A stretch of DNA of 64,000 nucleotides, from contig NZ_RJKR01000008.1 in assembly GCF_003752025.1 (NCBI RefSeq), positions 186,001-250,000 of the forward strand. Direction: 5' to 3'. The stretch comes from Curtobacterium sp. PhB115 (lineage in GTDB: Bacteria > Actinomycetota > Actinomycetes > Actinomycetales > Microbacteriaceae). The notes below the pieces were generated by a model, which was not told the DNA's origin, did not search any database, and saw only the letters and a program-made list of their open reading frames with translations. Positions 1 to 8,072 of the stretch are shown here, one piece after another. The first letter of the stretch is position 1. Every line of letters starts with the position of its first letter. The position numbers and the translations under genes are program-made.

Positions 1-180
1 GGCATCGCGATCCTCGTGGACCAGCTCGGCGCCGACGACCCAGCCTCCATCGTCTGGGGCGTCGTGGCGTCGGCGGTGCTGGCCGTCGTGCACCTCGCCT
101 ACCAGGTTCGGGCGTACGCGTCGGCGCACGAGTTGATCGCCCGGTCGGAGGCGCTCGACGACCGTGCCGCGCAGCGCTGA
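1..180 (+). CDS. C-terminal end of a membrane protein (5' end outside window)
   Basis: The reading frame is open from the first base and stops with TGA at 178-180, giving the last 59 residues of a protein. The visible part holds one hydrophobic stretch (about residues 19-33 of the fragment, IVWGVVASAVLAVVHLAY) followed by a charged tail ending in DDRAAQR, as expected for a last transmembrane helix and a cytoplasmic tail. The family cannot be named from this fragment. It is followed at 47 bp by a small membrane protein on the same strand. Confidence 0.6.
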   Translation, partial: GIAILVDQLGADDPASIVWGVVASAVLAVVHLAYQVRAYASAHELIARSEALDDRAAQR

Positions 181-226
181 CGCGGACGCCGAACGCGGTG
201 GCTCCGCCTCGGGTAGCGTCACGCGC

Positions 227-481
227 ATGCTCGAGACGAAGCAGCGCAGCATCCTCGAACGGCTGGTCGGCAAGCCCCTCCCGTGGCTCGGATGGGCGTG
301 GGTGGTCCTCGCAGCGATCTGGCTCGTCCTCGCCTTCGTCGACCCGTCCGGATTCCACACCACGATGGCGATCACCTGGACGATCCTCGCGGCCGTCCAA
401 CTCGGTTCCGTCCACCTCGCCCGCCGGCAGGAACGGCGACGCATCCAGGGCGAGGACACGGGCAAAGACTCCGCCGCGTGA
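227..481 (+). CDS. Small two-helix membrane protein, unknown function
   Basis: An 84-residue protein with two hydrophobic segments, around residues 18-40 (WLGWAWVVLAAIWLVLAFV) and 47-65 (MAITWTILAAVQLGSV), and an Arg-rich C-terminal tail that should face the cytoplasm. The frame is open further upstream to 164. The ATG at 227 was chosen because a TAGCGT box at 214-219 lies exactly 7 nt before it, the arrangement of a leaderless actinobacterial promoter. I do not recognise a family. Confidence 0.65.
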   Translation: MLETKQRSILERLVGKPLPWLGWAWVVLAAIWLVLAFVDPSGFHTTMAITWTILAAVQLGSVHLARRQERRRIQGEDTGKDSAA

Positions 482-560
482 CATCGTCGACGATGGCCGC
501 CCGAGCGCAGGTGACGGCGACCCCGTCAGGGTGGCTTGTGCCCTGAGGCAGAGTGGGAGC

Positions 561-899
561 ATGGTCAGTACAGCTCCGAACACGATCCACTTCCACCGCC
601 AGCACCACGAAGCGATCACGAGCGGCGAGAAGGTCACCACCGTCCGGTGGAACGAGTCCGTACCGGTGGGAGCCGCGATCTTCGTCTTCGACGAGCTTCC
701 GGCGGCCGAGGCTGTCGCCGGAACCGTGACCGCCGTGCGGCAGTACCGGCTCGACACCCTCACGGCCGAGCAGGCGCACCAGCCGCCAGGCACCGACATG
801 CAACTCTTCGCGCAGCAGCTCCGAGAGAACCACTACCCGGACATGCCTTCCGACGCGCTGGTCGAGGTGGCCCGACTGGTCACGATCGTCCGCGCCTGA
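561..899 (+). CDS. ASCH-domain protein
   Basis: A 112-residue protein resembling the ASCH fold (a PUA-like RNA- or nucleotide-binding fold that includes the N4-acetylcytidine amidohydrolase YqfB). The supporting pattern is an early IHFHRQHHEAITSGEKVTTVR segment, matching the family's substrate pocket signature where a Lys-Thr/Val-Thr-x-Arg stretch follows an Ile-x-Gly/Ser loop, then a beta-rich middle (AAIFVFDE, GTVTAVRQYRLDTLT). The ATG at 561 starts the conserved part; the open frame upstream is shadow. A role in modified-nucleoside turnover or RNA binding is inference from the fold only. Confidence 0.6.
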   Translation: MVSTAPNTIHFHRQHHEAITSGEKVTTVRWNESVPVGAAIFVFDELPAAEAVAGTVTAVRQYRLDTLTAEQAHQPPGTDMQLFAQQLRENHYPDMPSDALVEVARLVTIVRA

Positions 900-917
900 C
901 GCTGACAGCGCCGGAGT

Positions 918-1403
918 TCACCAGGAGTCGCGGTACGAGATCTCCATGTGCTCGGTCGAAACGGGTGTCAGTTCGAGATCGAGCCCAGCGGCCCCCAACC
1001 GTCGCAAGACTTCCGCCGGCACCGTGAAGGTGTTCTCCTTGTGGTCGGTGATGAGGAACGCCGACAACGTGATCTCGTAGCCCTCGTCGCGCAGACCTGC
1101 GAACAGATCCGCCGCGTTGTGCGGCAGCAGCTGCAGGACCCACTGCACACGACCCCAAGGGTCTTGCCCGTACTCAGCGCGGATCTCGTCGACGTGAAGG
1201 ACGCTGAACAGGTTCCAGATTGACACGTCGAAGACGCGGGGACCGTCACCCTGGAGGTCCCCGATCTCGTACAGCTCGTCCGGAGTGACGCCCATCAGTT
1301 GTGTCACGTGCGCCGAGGAACCCCGCTGGCCGTGGATGCTCAGCTCCACCTGGATGCTCTTGATCACTCCGGCAGTGTCCCACTCACGCTGTGCCGAGAT
1401 CAC
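918..1403 (-). CDS. DUF4279-like protein
   Basis: A 161-residue cytosolic protein with GTG start and an AGGGGG ribosome site just upstream. The N-terminal segment (VIKSIQVELSIHGQRGSSAHVTQLMGVTPDELYEIGD) and the end (VPAEVLRRLGAAGLDLELTPV) match the layout of DUF4279 proteins, in which an N-terminal beta strand, a 'lgl.pt' turn and a C-terminal 'lp.e.l..la..g..l.ld' strand are typical. Function is unknown for the family. It converges on the ASCH gene with only 18 bp between the stop codons. Confidence 0.5.
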   Translation of the reverse strand: MISAQREWDTAGVIKSIQVELSIHGQRGSSAHVTQLMGVTPDELYEIGDLQGDGPRVFDVSIWNLFSVLHVDEIRAEYGQDPWGRVQWVLQLLPHNAADLFAGLRDEGYEITLSAFLITDHKENTFTVPAEVLRRLGAAGLDLELTPVSTEHMEISYRDSW

Positions 1404-1474
1404 GGCCCCCTGACACGGTGACGTCCGCTCATCGATCGGGTACCGGGTGGTCTCGCGGGGAGTCGACCCGGCGG

Positions 1475-2686
1475 TCAGATTCTCCTCTGCCTCGCCGCGA
1501 CGGTCGCGAGCAGGGTCGTGGGGATGAGAGTGAGTGCCACGATGCCAGCTCCGATCAGTGCAGGACCGGCAACTCCGGTGGTGTCGAGCAATACGCCGAC
1601 GAGTGCGGTCCCGATGGCGGTACCGAGGTTGAACGCGGACACCGTGAGCGCGGACCCGAGCGGTGCTGCATCGCCGGCAGCGTGCACGGCGGTGTGGATC
1701 AGGACGCCGTTCGCGCTGAGTCCGAAGAGGCCGAGGACGGCGACGAGGACCGCGGTGAGGATCGGCTGGTCAGTGACGAGTCCGATGAGTACGAGCAGGA
1801 CCGTGCTGGCCGCAGGGGTCACGATGGTGACCAGTCCGGGCCGGGCGTCGCCGAGGCGGCCACCGAGGAGCGTGCCGATGAAGGACCCGACACCGAACGC
1901 CGTCAGCACGACCGGCACGAGGCCGGCCGCGATGCCAGCGCGGTCGGTCAGCACCGGGGCGATGTACGAGTAGGCGGAGACGACGCCGCCGCTGGTCGTG
2001 ACGCAGGCGAGGAGTGTGAGCCAGAGCCGTCCGGAGCGGAGCCCACTGAACTCGCCACGGATCGAGATGTGTCCACCAGTCGCGGCGTCGCGGGGAACGA
2101 ACCGGGCGACGAGCACCGCGAGGACGACTGCGGCGGCGGCGATGGCCCAGAAGGTGCCGCGCCAACCGACTGCCTGGGCGAGGAACGCACCGAGGGGCAC
2201 CCCGAGGACGGTGCCGAGGGAGCCGCCGGCCCCGACGACGCCCTGCGCACGAGAGCCGAGCTGCGGGCCTGCGGCGCGGGCTGCGACGACGGACGCGACG
2301 GACCAGAACGCTCCGGTCGCGAAGGCGGTCACGAGCCGGGCGATCAACAGGACGGTGAAGCCTTCTGCGAGTGCGACGACGAAGTGGCCGGCGACGAACA
2401 GTGCCAACGCGAGCAGGAGCGCCCGGCGCTTCGGGAGGCGGATGGTCAGCAGCGTCATCAACGGGGAACCGATGATCATGCCGATCGCGAAGACCGTGAT
2501 GAGCAGTCCTGCGCGGCCGAGCGAGACGTGCAGGTCGGCGGCAACTCCGGGGAGGATGCCGGCGATGACGAACTCGGTCGTGATCATCAGGAACGTGCCG
2601 ACAGCGAGGACCGGCACGACGATCGGGAGTCGCTGCGCGCCAGCGGTCACGCGGACGGGTACGCGGGTGGAGGTCGGTGCGTTCAT
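1475..2686 (-). CDS. MFS transporter, DHA1 (arabinose/chloramphenicol efflux) type
   Basis: A 403-residue major facilitator protein with the usual 12 helices for this length. The first helix carries the TTEFVIAGILPGVAADL motif of the DHA1 drug:H+ antiporter branch (CmlR/AraJ-like), followed by a loop-2/3 basic motif (TIRLPKRRALLLA) and motif C-like GTVLGVPLGAF. It probably exports small hydrophobic compounds; the substrate is unknown. The frame is open 273 bp further upstream, but that part is Arg-rich shadow sequence, so the ATG at 2686 (MNAPTSTRV) is taken. No regulator gene is adjacent. Confidence 0.85.
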   Translation of the reverse strand: MNAPTSTRVPVRVTAGAQRLPIVVPVLAVGTFLMITTEFVIAGILPGVAADLHVSLGRAGLLITVFAIGMIIGSPLMTLLTIRLPKRRALLLALALFVAGHFVVALAEGFTVLLIARLVTAFATGAFWSVASVVAARAAGPQLGSRAQGVVGAGGSLGTVLGVPLGAFLAQAVGWRGTFWAIAAAAVVLAVLVARFVPRDAATGGHISIRGEFSGLRSGRLWLTLLACVTTSGGVVSAYSYIAPVLTDRAGIAAGLVPVVLTAFGVGSFIGTLLGGRLGDARPGLVTIVTPAASTVLLVLIGLVTDQPILTAVLVAVLGLFGLSANGVLIHTAVHAAGDAAPLGSALTVSAFNLGTAIGTALVGVLLDTTGVAGPALIGAGIVALTLIPTTLLATVAARQRRI

Positions 2687-3100
2687 CGGAGGGGTCTCGT
2701 TTCGGGAATCGCGGCGTCGGCGCGTCTGGGCGGAGCGCGCATTGCGCGTTACCCGGTCGCGGCGCGTGTGGCGTGGCGTGGCGTGCTGGAGACTTTCGGC
2801 GCCGGAGGAGTGGCGGCGGACGTTGTGGGCGGCCCAACGGGCGGGGAACTCGTGACTGCGGGAACGCTCACCGAAGCGGTCGGCGATCCCGGGACGGTGT
2901 GGGAAACGTCTGCGGGTCCCGAGCTGCTGGACGCCGGCTCGGTCGTCCATGCCACCCACCGTAGAGCGGCTGTCCGGACGGTAGAGAGGTTCTGCTGGAC
3001 CCCGTTTCCGCGGGGTCTCACTCCCTCTTGCCGAAGACAGCGAGCCTGTTCGGGACGATCAGCTTGCTGGCTGCTCGCCGCTACCAGATCGACGGCAGGA
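2687..3100. other. Spacer upstream of MFS gene
   Basis: About 410 bp with no convincing gene. It contains the promoter side of the minus-strand MFS gene, including a GGTAAC box next to a GCGC/GCGC inverted stretch near 2740-2760. A 7-bp GC hairpin with a 6-nt loop lies at 2998-3017 (gaccccg / cggggtc) and could act as a terminator for the minus-strand small frame ending at 3101. Nothing else recognisable. Confidence 0.35.
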
Positions 3101-3244
3101 TCAGGGCAGGTCGTCATCCTCGAGCGCAGCGCCTTGCCGGTCATCCCTCGACACGATCTCCAACCGCAGTGAAGCGAGTTCGTCCGATCGGAGCATGCTG
3201 CGGAACATCGGCAGCAGCAGAGCGACGACCTCCGACACCTGCAT
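3101..3244 (-). CDS. Possible 47-aa hypothetical protein
   Basis: A short frame (MQVSEVVALLLPMFRSM... ending LEDDDLP) with protein-like composition: a hydrophobic helix followed by an acidic end. It sits between the MFS gene and the SRPBCC gene on the minus strand. No ribosome site or relative is recognised. It may be chance, or the tail of a decayed gene, because the same frame stays open upstream to 3538 across the start of the SRPBCC gene. Confidence 0.2.
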   Translation of the reverse strand: MQVSEVVALLLPMFRSMLRSDELASLRLEIVSRDDRQGAALEDDDLP

Positions 3245-3346
3245 GATCTGGCCCACGGGCTCAAACGAGCGTTCGCGAGCGGGACTTCGAGGTGGCGAGA
3301 CCGCGAGGACGCGATGCTCGGCGATGGCCAACGCTACTGTCGAAGC

Positions 3347-3976
3347 GTGGGGACCAGGGGCATCTACGTGGAGACGGTCATCGACGCGGACCTCGATCGG
3401 GTGTGGGCCGCGACGCAGGACCCCGAGCAGCACGTTCGCTGGGACGTTCGCTTCTCCGAGATCGTGCCGGAGCCCGCGCAGGACGGTGAGCCGACACGAT
3501 TCAGGTACGTCCGACGCTCGGCTGTGCACGACGTGCACGGCAGCGGGGTGAGCATCGGGGAACGGCGGCGTCCCGATGGTTCCCGCACGTCGGCGCTGCG
3601 CTTCAGCACTGCCGACCGGCTGTCACCGATCCGCACGGGCCGCGGCTACTGGCGGTACGCCCCGACCGGGGACGGCCGCACCCGCTTCATCACCGGCTAC
3701 GACTACGACGGCGGGTGGGGTCCGCTCGACCTGGTGGTTCGGCCGCTCCTCGGATGGGCGACCGCCTGGAGCTTCGACCGGCTCCGCATCTGGCTCGAAG
3801 GCGGGCCGGAGCCGGAGACCTGGCCGCTCATCTCGGCGCTGCAGCCCTGGCGACGGGGCCGGCCCCGAGCCTCCCGGACGCTCCGCGCACCCGCTGGCGG
3901 TCCGCGCCGGCGCCACCATCTCCACGACGCGCCAGCCACGCTGGCAGCGCTGCCCGAGCCAGGAGGCGACCGATGA
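3347..3976 (+). CDS. SRPBCC-family protein
   Basis: A 209-residue protein whose N-terminus (YVETVIDADLDRVWAATQDPEQHVRWD) is the classic first strand and helix pair of the SRPBCC/START-like ligand-binding fold, followed by strands around RFRYVRRSAVH and GYDYDGGWGPL. The last 40 residues are Arg/Pro-rich and probably disordered. The GTG at 3347 is preferred over the ATG at 3314 because a TACTGT box (3335-3340) lies 6 nt upstream, which suggests a leaderless transcript starting at the GTG. Its stop overlaps the start of the DUF4166 gene by 4 bp, so the two are probably translated together; this pairing suggests a shared role with a lipid-like ligand, which is inference. Confidence 0.75.
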   Translation: MGTRGIYVETVIDADLDRVWAATQDPEQHVRWDVRFSEIVPEPAQDGEPTRFRYVRRSAVHDVHGSGVSIGERRRPDGSRTSALRFSTADRLSPIRTGRGYWRYAPTGDGRTRFITGYDYDGGWGPLDLVVRPLLGWATAWSFDRLRIWLEGGPEPETWPLISALQPWRRGRPRASRTLRAPAGGPRRRHHLHDAPATLAALPEPGGDR

Positions 3977-4644
3977 CGTCAGTGTTCGAGGAGGCGCTCG
4001 GCGCCGACTTCCAGCGGCTGCACCCGATGATGCGCCGACGCTTCGGGGTCGGACTCGACGCCGCCGAAGCCTGCATCGGCCGCGGCGTCATGTCGTCGAT
4101 CCGACGAGGCCCGTGGTGGACCGTGCCGTTCTTGCAGATCGGTCGGCTGCGCAACATCCTCGTGCCGGACGTCGGCGATGACGTGCCGTTCACGATCGAG
4201 AACTACCCGTACCGCGACCGGCTCGGACGCGAGACTGTCACGTTCGTCCGCACGTACGCGACGAAGCCGGGCCGGACGGCACGCTTCGACGCAACGATGG
4301 TGCTCGTCGACGGCAGGGTGCTCGACTACCTCGGGACCCATCAGCACCTGGCGGTCGACCTCGACCTCGACGTCGACGAACGGGGCGGCCTCGTGCTGCG
4401 CTCCGACGCGCAGCGGTTCCACGAGGGGCCGGCCTCGTTCCGGTTCCCGATGCTCCTGAGCGGTCGCGCGACCCTGCACGAGTGGTGGTCCGACGAGGAC
4501 CAGGCATTCCACGTCGACCTCGAGGTGCACAACCGGGTGTTCGGATTCCTGTTCGGCTACCGCGGGACCTTCACGTGCGAGTGGACGCCCGCCACCGACG
4601 CACCCACCCGGTTGAAGCCTGTCCGGACCGAAGCACGCACCTGA
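3973..4644 (+). CDS. DUF4166 domain protein
   Basis: A 223-residue protein matching DUF4166: it opens with FQRLHPMMRRRFGVG, contains a GRGVMSSIRRGPWW turn, and has a long beta-rich C-terminal half (LVDGRVLDYLGTHQHLAVDL, FHVDLEVHNRVFGFLFGYRG). The family is predicted to bind a lipid or other hydrophobic ligand but has no established reaction. The start codon overlaps the stop of the upstream SRPBCC gene (ATGA), with a GGAGG ribosome site at 3962-3966 inside that gene. Confidence 0.8.
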   Translation: MTSVFEEALGADFQRLHPMMRRRFGVGLDAAEACIGRGVMSSIRRGPWWTVPFLQIGRLRNILVPDVGDDVPFTIENYPYRDRLGRETVTFVRTYATKPGRTARFDATMVLVDGRVLDYLGTHQHLAVDLDLDVDERGGLVLRSDAQRFHEGPASFRFPMLLSGRATLHEWWSDEDQAFHVDLEVHNRVFGFLFGYRGTFTCEWTPATDAPTRLKPVRTEART

Positions 4645-4725
4645 CGCAGGACCCAGCAACCGGAACTGTCCACCGCCGCCATGACTCTGCGGGGGCTGGC
4701 TGTGACCGCATGTCATCGTGGACGA

Positions 4726-5547
4726 ATGACGTTCACGGAGCCGTTGCCCGACGAGCCGGAGATTCCCCTCGTCGGCGGGGACGTCACGGAGGGTCTGGTT
4801 CGGAAGGGCTGGACGGTGCGGAGACCGGTCAGTCCGTCATCAGCACGAGTGCAGCGACTCCTCGAGGAGCTCGAGCGCCGAGGGTTCGACCACGCACCCC
4901 GGTACCTGGGCGCCGACAACGAAGGGCGCGAGGTCCTCACCTTCGTCCCCGGCGAGGTCGCTGCTAGACCCTGGCCGACATGGGTCGGTGACGACCGTCG
5001 CGCTGAGAGCGTGGCTCGTCTTCTGCGGCGCTACGACGATGCCGCGGAGCAGGTAGGACTCCCCGCATGGGCCCGCGCCGCGTCCGACCCCCCAGCCTTG
5101 GCCTCGGCAGGTCCCGCCACCCTCATCGGACACAGGGACATCACGCCGGAGAACGTCGTGTTCCGCGATCACGAGGCCGCGGCGCTGATCGACTTCGACC
5201 TCGCGCGTCCAGCCGCACGTGTGGAGGAGGTGGCGAACCTCCTGCTGTGGTGGGCGCCGTGGAGGCCCGAGCGCGACCGGCAGGAAGCGGTCCGCGCCAC
5301 CGATCCCTTCGCGCGCGGCGCGCTCCTGGTAGACGCGAACGGGTTGGATGACGACGGTCGGCGCCGACTCGTGCCCGTCTCTCGCGAGGTAGCGGACCGC
5401 TCATGGCACACCATGAAGCGCCGCGCTGACGATCTCGGCGGCGGCTGGCGACGGATGTGGGAGGACGGTTTGGGCGACGTCATCCTCCGCCGTCGAACAT
5501 GGCTCGCAGAGAACGAGGACGCCCTCGCGGCCGCCGTGCGCGGCTGA
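4726..5547 (+). CDS. Aminoglycoside phosphotransferase-family kinase
   Basis: A 273-residue protein of the APH/choline-kinase fold. The catalytic loop is IGHRDITPENVVFRD and the metal-binding loop is ALIDFDLARPA; both the catalytic Asp and the magnesium-binding Asp are present. An N-terminal lobe with a VTEGLVRKGWTVRRPV strand precedes them. Such proteins phosphorylate hydroxyl groups of small molecules; whether this one modifies an antibiotic or a metabolite cannot be told. The ATG at 4726 starts the conserved part; a weaker ATG at 4681 is in frame. It stands alone between the DUF4166 gene and a convergent exporter. Confidence 0.8.
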   Translation: MTFTEPLPDEPEIPLVGGDVTEGLVRKGWTVRRPVSPSSARVQRLLEELERRGFDHAPRYLGADNEGREVLTFVPGEVAARPWPTWVGDDRRAESVARLLRRYDDAAEQVGLPAWARAASDPPALASAGPATLIGHRDITPENVVFRDHEAAALIDFDLARPAARVEEVANLLLWWAPWRPERDRQEAVRATDPFARGALLVDANGLDDDGRRRLVPVSREVADRSWHTMKRRADDLGGGWRRMWEDGLGDVILRRRTWLAENEDALAAAVRG

Positions 5548-5583
5548 ACCGCGTGCGCCACGCTGTTCCGGATGGGGGATCCG

Positions 5584-6831
5584 CTACCGAACGGCGTTCG
5601 TCCTGAGTGGTGAGCACATCGCCACGACGACGGCGCCAGCGAACACGAGGGTCACTGCGAGGAGGGCGACGCCGTCCCCGGCGACGGTCATGAGAGCACC
5701 GCCACTCACTGCTCCCGCAGCCGCAAGGGTTCTGTTCGCGCTGCGCATCGTGCCGTTCATCCGACCGAGAAGCGCGTCGGGTGTGACGGTCTGGCGAAGG
5801 CTCATCTCGTTCGCGTTCTCGCAGCCCGCGGCAGCGCCGTGCACGGCGAAGGCGGCGAACAAGACCGCGACGGTCGCCGGTGGTGCTGCGACGCCGAGGC
5901 CAACGGTGGTGAGCGTGATGGCCGCCCACGCGATCGGGTAGGCGGCTCGAGCGGCGATGATCGTCCGGCCGGCGCCGAAGCGGGCGCCGAGGCGCGGTGC
6001 CGCAGTGGCGCCGAGGAGCATCGCGATGCCGCTGACGGCGAGGATGCCCCCGTACACGGCCGCTGGGAGCGCGAGGGTGCGGAGCGCGAGTGTCGCGAAG
6101 ACCGTCAGTCCGGCGGCGTTGGCGAGGAACCAGAGGTGCGTGGACAGCGCCAGGGGTGCGAGCGTCGCATGACCGTACGTCCACCGCAGACCGTCAGCGA
6201 TGTCGTTCAGCAGCCGCGCGCCCGCCACGCGTGCTGCCGTCTGCTCGACGACGCGGACCCGGGCGATGAGGACAGCGTCGACGAAGTAGCTCACCGCGTC
6301 GAGCGCAATCGCCATCGGAGCGGTCGCGATGCTGACCAGGACACCGCCGAGAGCCGGGCCCACCGTCTGCGCTGCCGCGTCACTCTGGTCCACCCGTGCA
6401 TTCGCCGCCAGCAGGAGAGGACGAGGGACGATCCGAGGGAGGAGGGACTGCGTCGCGGCGAATCCCACGACGGACAAGATGCCGAACACGAACAACGCCG
6501 CCGCCGTCACCCAGAGGTTCAAGAGCCCGGTCAACCAGAGCACCGGGATCGCGCCCAGGCACACGCCACGACCGACACTCGCCCAGATCAGGAGTGGCTT
6601 GCGCCGGAAGCGATCGACGGACGCGCCGATGATCAGACCGAACAAGGCGTACGGCAGGAACTGGGCAGCGTTCACCAGGCCCAACTCGAACGGGCTGGCG
6701 TGCAGCACCGTGACGACGAGGACCGGTACGGCGACCGCGCTCACCGCTGATCCGAACGACGAGACGGTCGCGGCTGACCAGTACGGGCGGAACCCGGGCA
6801 CTCGACGCAGTGTGGTCACGTCGTCGCCCAT
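5584..6831 (-). CDS. MFS transporter, EntS/MFS_3 type
   Basis: A 415-residue exporter resembling the EntS/MFS_3 branch: FRPYWSAATVSSFGSAVSAVAVPVLV in helix 1, a SVDRFRRKPLLIW loop 2/3 motif, LLAANARVDQSDAAAQTVGPALGGVLV after helix 4 and TPDALLGRMNGTMRSANRTLA before helix 11 are typical of these proteins. They export siderophores, macrolides or peptides; the substrate here is unknown. The gene ends 37 bp from the convergent phosphotransferase. Confidence 0.85.
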   Translation of the reverse strand: MGDDVTTLRRVPGFRPYWSAATVSSFGSAVSAVAVPVLVVTVLHASPFELGLVNAAQFLPYALFGLIIGASVDRFRRKPLLIWASVGRGVCLGAIPVLWLTGLLNLWVTAAALFVFGILSVVGFAATQSLLPRIVPRPLLLAANARVDQSDAAAQTVGPALGGVLVSIATAPMAIALDAVSYFVDAVLIARVRVVEQTAARVAGARLLNDIADGLRWTYGHATLAPLALSTHLWFLANAAGLTVFATLALRTLALPAAVYGGILAVSGIAMLLGATAAPRLGARFGAGRTIIAARAAYPIAWAAITLTTVGLGVAAPPATVAVLFAAFAVHGAAAGCENANEMSLRQTVTPDALLGRMNGTMRSANRTLAAAGAVSGGALMTVAGDGVALLAVTLVFAGAVVVAMCSPLRTNAVR

Positions 6832-6949
6832 GCCCCAACGCTGGCAGACCGCGACGCTGCGAGCAAGGCAGTTCGCACCGGTGCAGCACCGTGCAGGTCG
6901 CCCGGCTCCCCGGCTCGTGCCGGCAGCCGGTGGCCACGTGGACGGCGCG

Positions 6950-7309
6950 TCAGCGGCGATCGCTGAGCTGCTGCATCCAGTCCTCGGGTAGGCGGTCCGC
7001 CGGACCGGGGACGGACTGGTGGCGTGGATGGCTCTGCGGGTCGGCGAGGCGGGGACCGTCGACGTAGTCCTGTGACACGAAGTCCCAGAACCAGTCCTCG
7101 CCGGGCTCGAAGGACTGCATGACCTCGTGCCCGGTGGTCGCGAAGTGCGCCGTCGCGTGACGGTTCAGCGAGTCGTCGCAGCAGCCGACGTGACCGCAGG
7201 CGGCGCACCGGCGCAGGTGCACCCACCACGAGCCGGTCTCGTCGCACTCCACGCAGCCGGTTCCCGACGGTGGCACGGTCGGGGAGATCATCTTCGCGAG
7301 GTCGGTCAT
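6950..7309 (-). CDS. UBP-type zinc-finger protein
   Basis: A 119-residue protein with a zf-UBP domain: Cys pair GCVECDETG near residue 18, then CAACGHVGCCDDSLNRHATAHFATTGHEVMQSFEPGEDWFWDF, giving the Cys/His ligands and the conserved HF..T.H..M.S.E.GE.W.WC-like stretch (here WFWDF). Bacteria lack ubiquitin, so the finger probably binds another C-terminal peptide or simply structures the protein. The start at 7309 is preferred over 7318 by conservation, with AAGG 8-11 nt upstream of the earlier codon. It is divergent from the ALDC-like gene across 150 bp. Confidence 0.85.
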   Translation of the reverse strand: MTDLAKMISPTVPPSGTGCVECDETGSWWVHLRRCAACGHVGCCDDSLNRHATAHFATTGHEVMQSFEPGEDWFWDFVSQDYVDGPRLADPQSHPRHQSVPGPADRLPEDWMQQLSDRR

Positions 7310-7460
7310 ACCGCACACCTTGCTCCGATCCGGCGGATCGCGCGAGAGTCGTTCGACTCGAAGGCAACCGGCGAGACCGGAGAAGAGTCAAACGGCGCTA
7401 CTCGGTCCCGATGCCCGTTCCTATCGTCGAAGCCGACGGGACTCGTGAGGAGCGTGCGGC

Positions 7461-8072
7461 GTGCAGGACATGGGTGACGAGGTGTCGGCCGTCGAGGCGC
7501 TCCGCCGGTGGGCGCACTGGCCCCGTCCGTCGGAGACGACCGTCGCGGAGCTCCTCCGGCACGGGACCCTCGGCATCGGCGCACTCGCGGACGCGGGCGA
7601 CGAGGTCGTCGTGGTCGACCGCCAGGCCGTCCGGCTCCGGTCCGACGGCACGGCGTCCCCGGCGGACGATGCGGACCGGGTGCCGTTCGCGATGACCACG
7701 ACGTTCTCGCCCGACCTGGCGATGACCGTCGGTTCCGTCGGCTCGCGTGCGGCACTGGAGGAACTGATCGACGACGCGCTGCCGCCTGGGGACTTCGTGG
7801 TGGCGGTCCACGCGACGGGCCGGTTCGGTCGGGTCTGCACGGGGGTCGGCCCGGTGCAGACGGTCGAACACCGCACGACCACGGGCAGTCTGGTCGGGTT
7901 CCGGGCGCCACGGTCATCGGGAGTCCAAGGGGCCGACCACCACCTGGTCTTCCTCGACACCGCCCAGCGGCACGGGGGATCGCTCGTGGACTTCGACGAC
8001 TTCAGCGGACGAGTGGAGCTGGGGTTCTCGACCGCAGCGCGGTTGTCGACTGCTCCGAGAACCGAGCCGTGA
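7461..8072 (+). CDS. Alpha-acetolactate decarboxylase-like protein, altered metal site
   Basis: A 203-residue protein related to alpha-acetolactate decarboxylase (BudA/AldC), the enzyme making acetoin from acetolactate. Family features are the LLRHGTLGIGALADAGDEVVVVD and RLRSDGT segments, the PFAMTTTF strand, EHRTTTGSLVGFRAP and HHLVFLDTAQRHGGSLVDFD. Known enzymes hold zinc with three His in YHxHF and GGHVLDF. Aligned here, the first His is kept (H161) but the other two are V163 and S174, although H160 and H171 lie nearby. The protein may be inactive, or may bind metal differently. GTG start with a GAGGAG ribosome site 9 nt upstream. The 3' end overlaps the convergent LAL regulator by 71 bp. 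Confidence 0.7.
   Translation: MQDMGDEVSAVEALRRWAHWPRPSETTVAELLRHGTLGIGALADAGDEVVVVDRQAVRLRSDGTASPADDADRVPFAMTTTFSPDLAMTVGSVGSRAALEELIDDALPPGDFVVAVHATGRFGRVCTGVGPVQTVEHRTTTGSLVGFRAPRSSGVQGADHHLVFLDTAQRHGGSLVDFDDFSGRVELGFSTAARLSTAPRTEP

Noticed and set aside
1391-3172. 593-residue plus-strand open frame
   Set aside because: Asp/Glu/Arg/Gly-rich, no domain pattern, exactly antisense to the MFS gene; a shadow caused by high GC.
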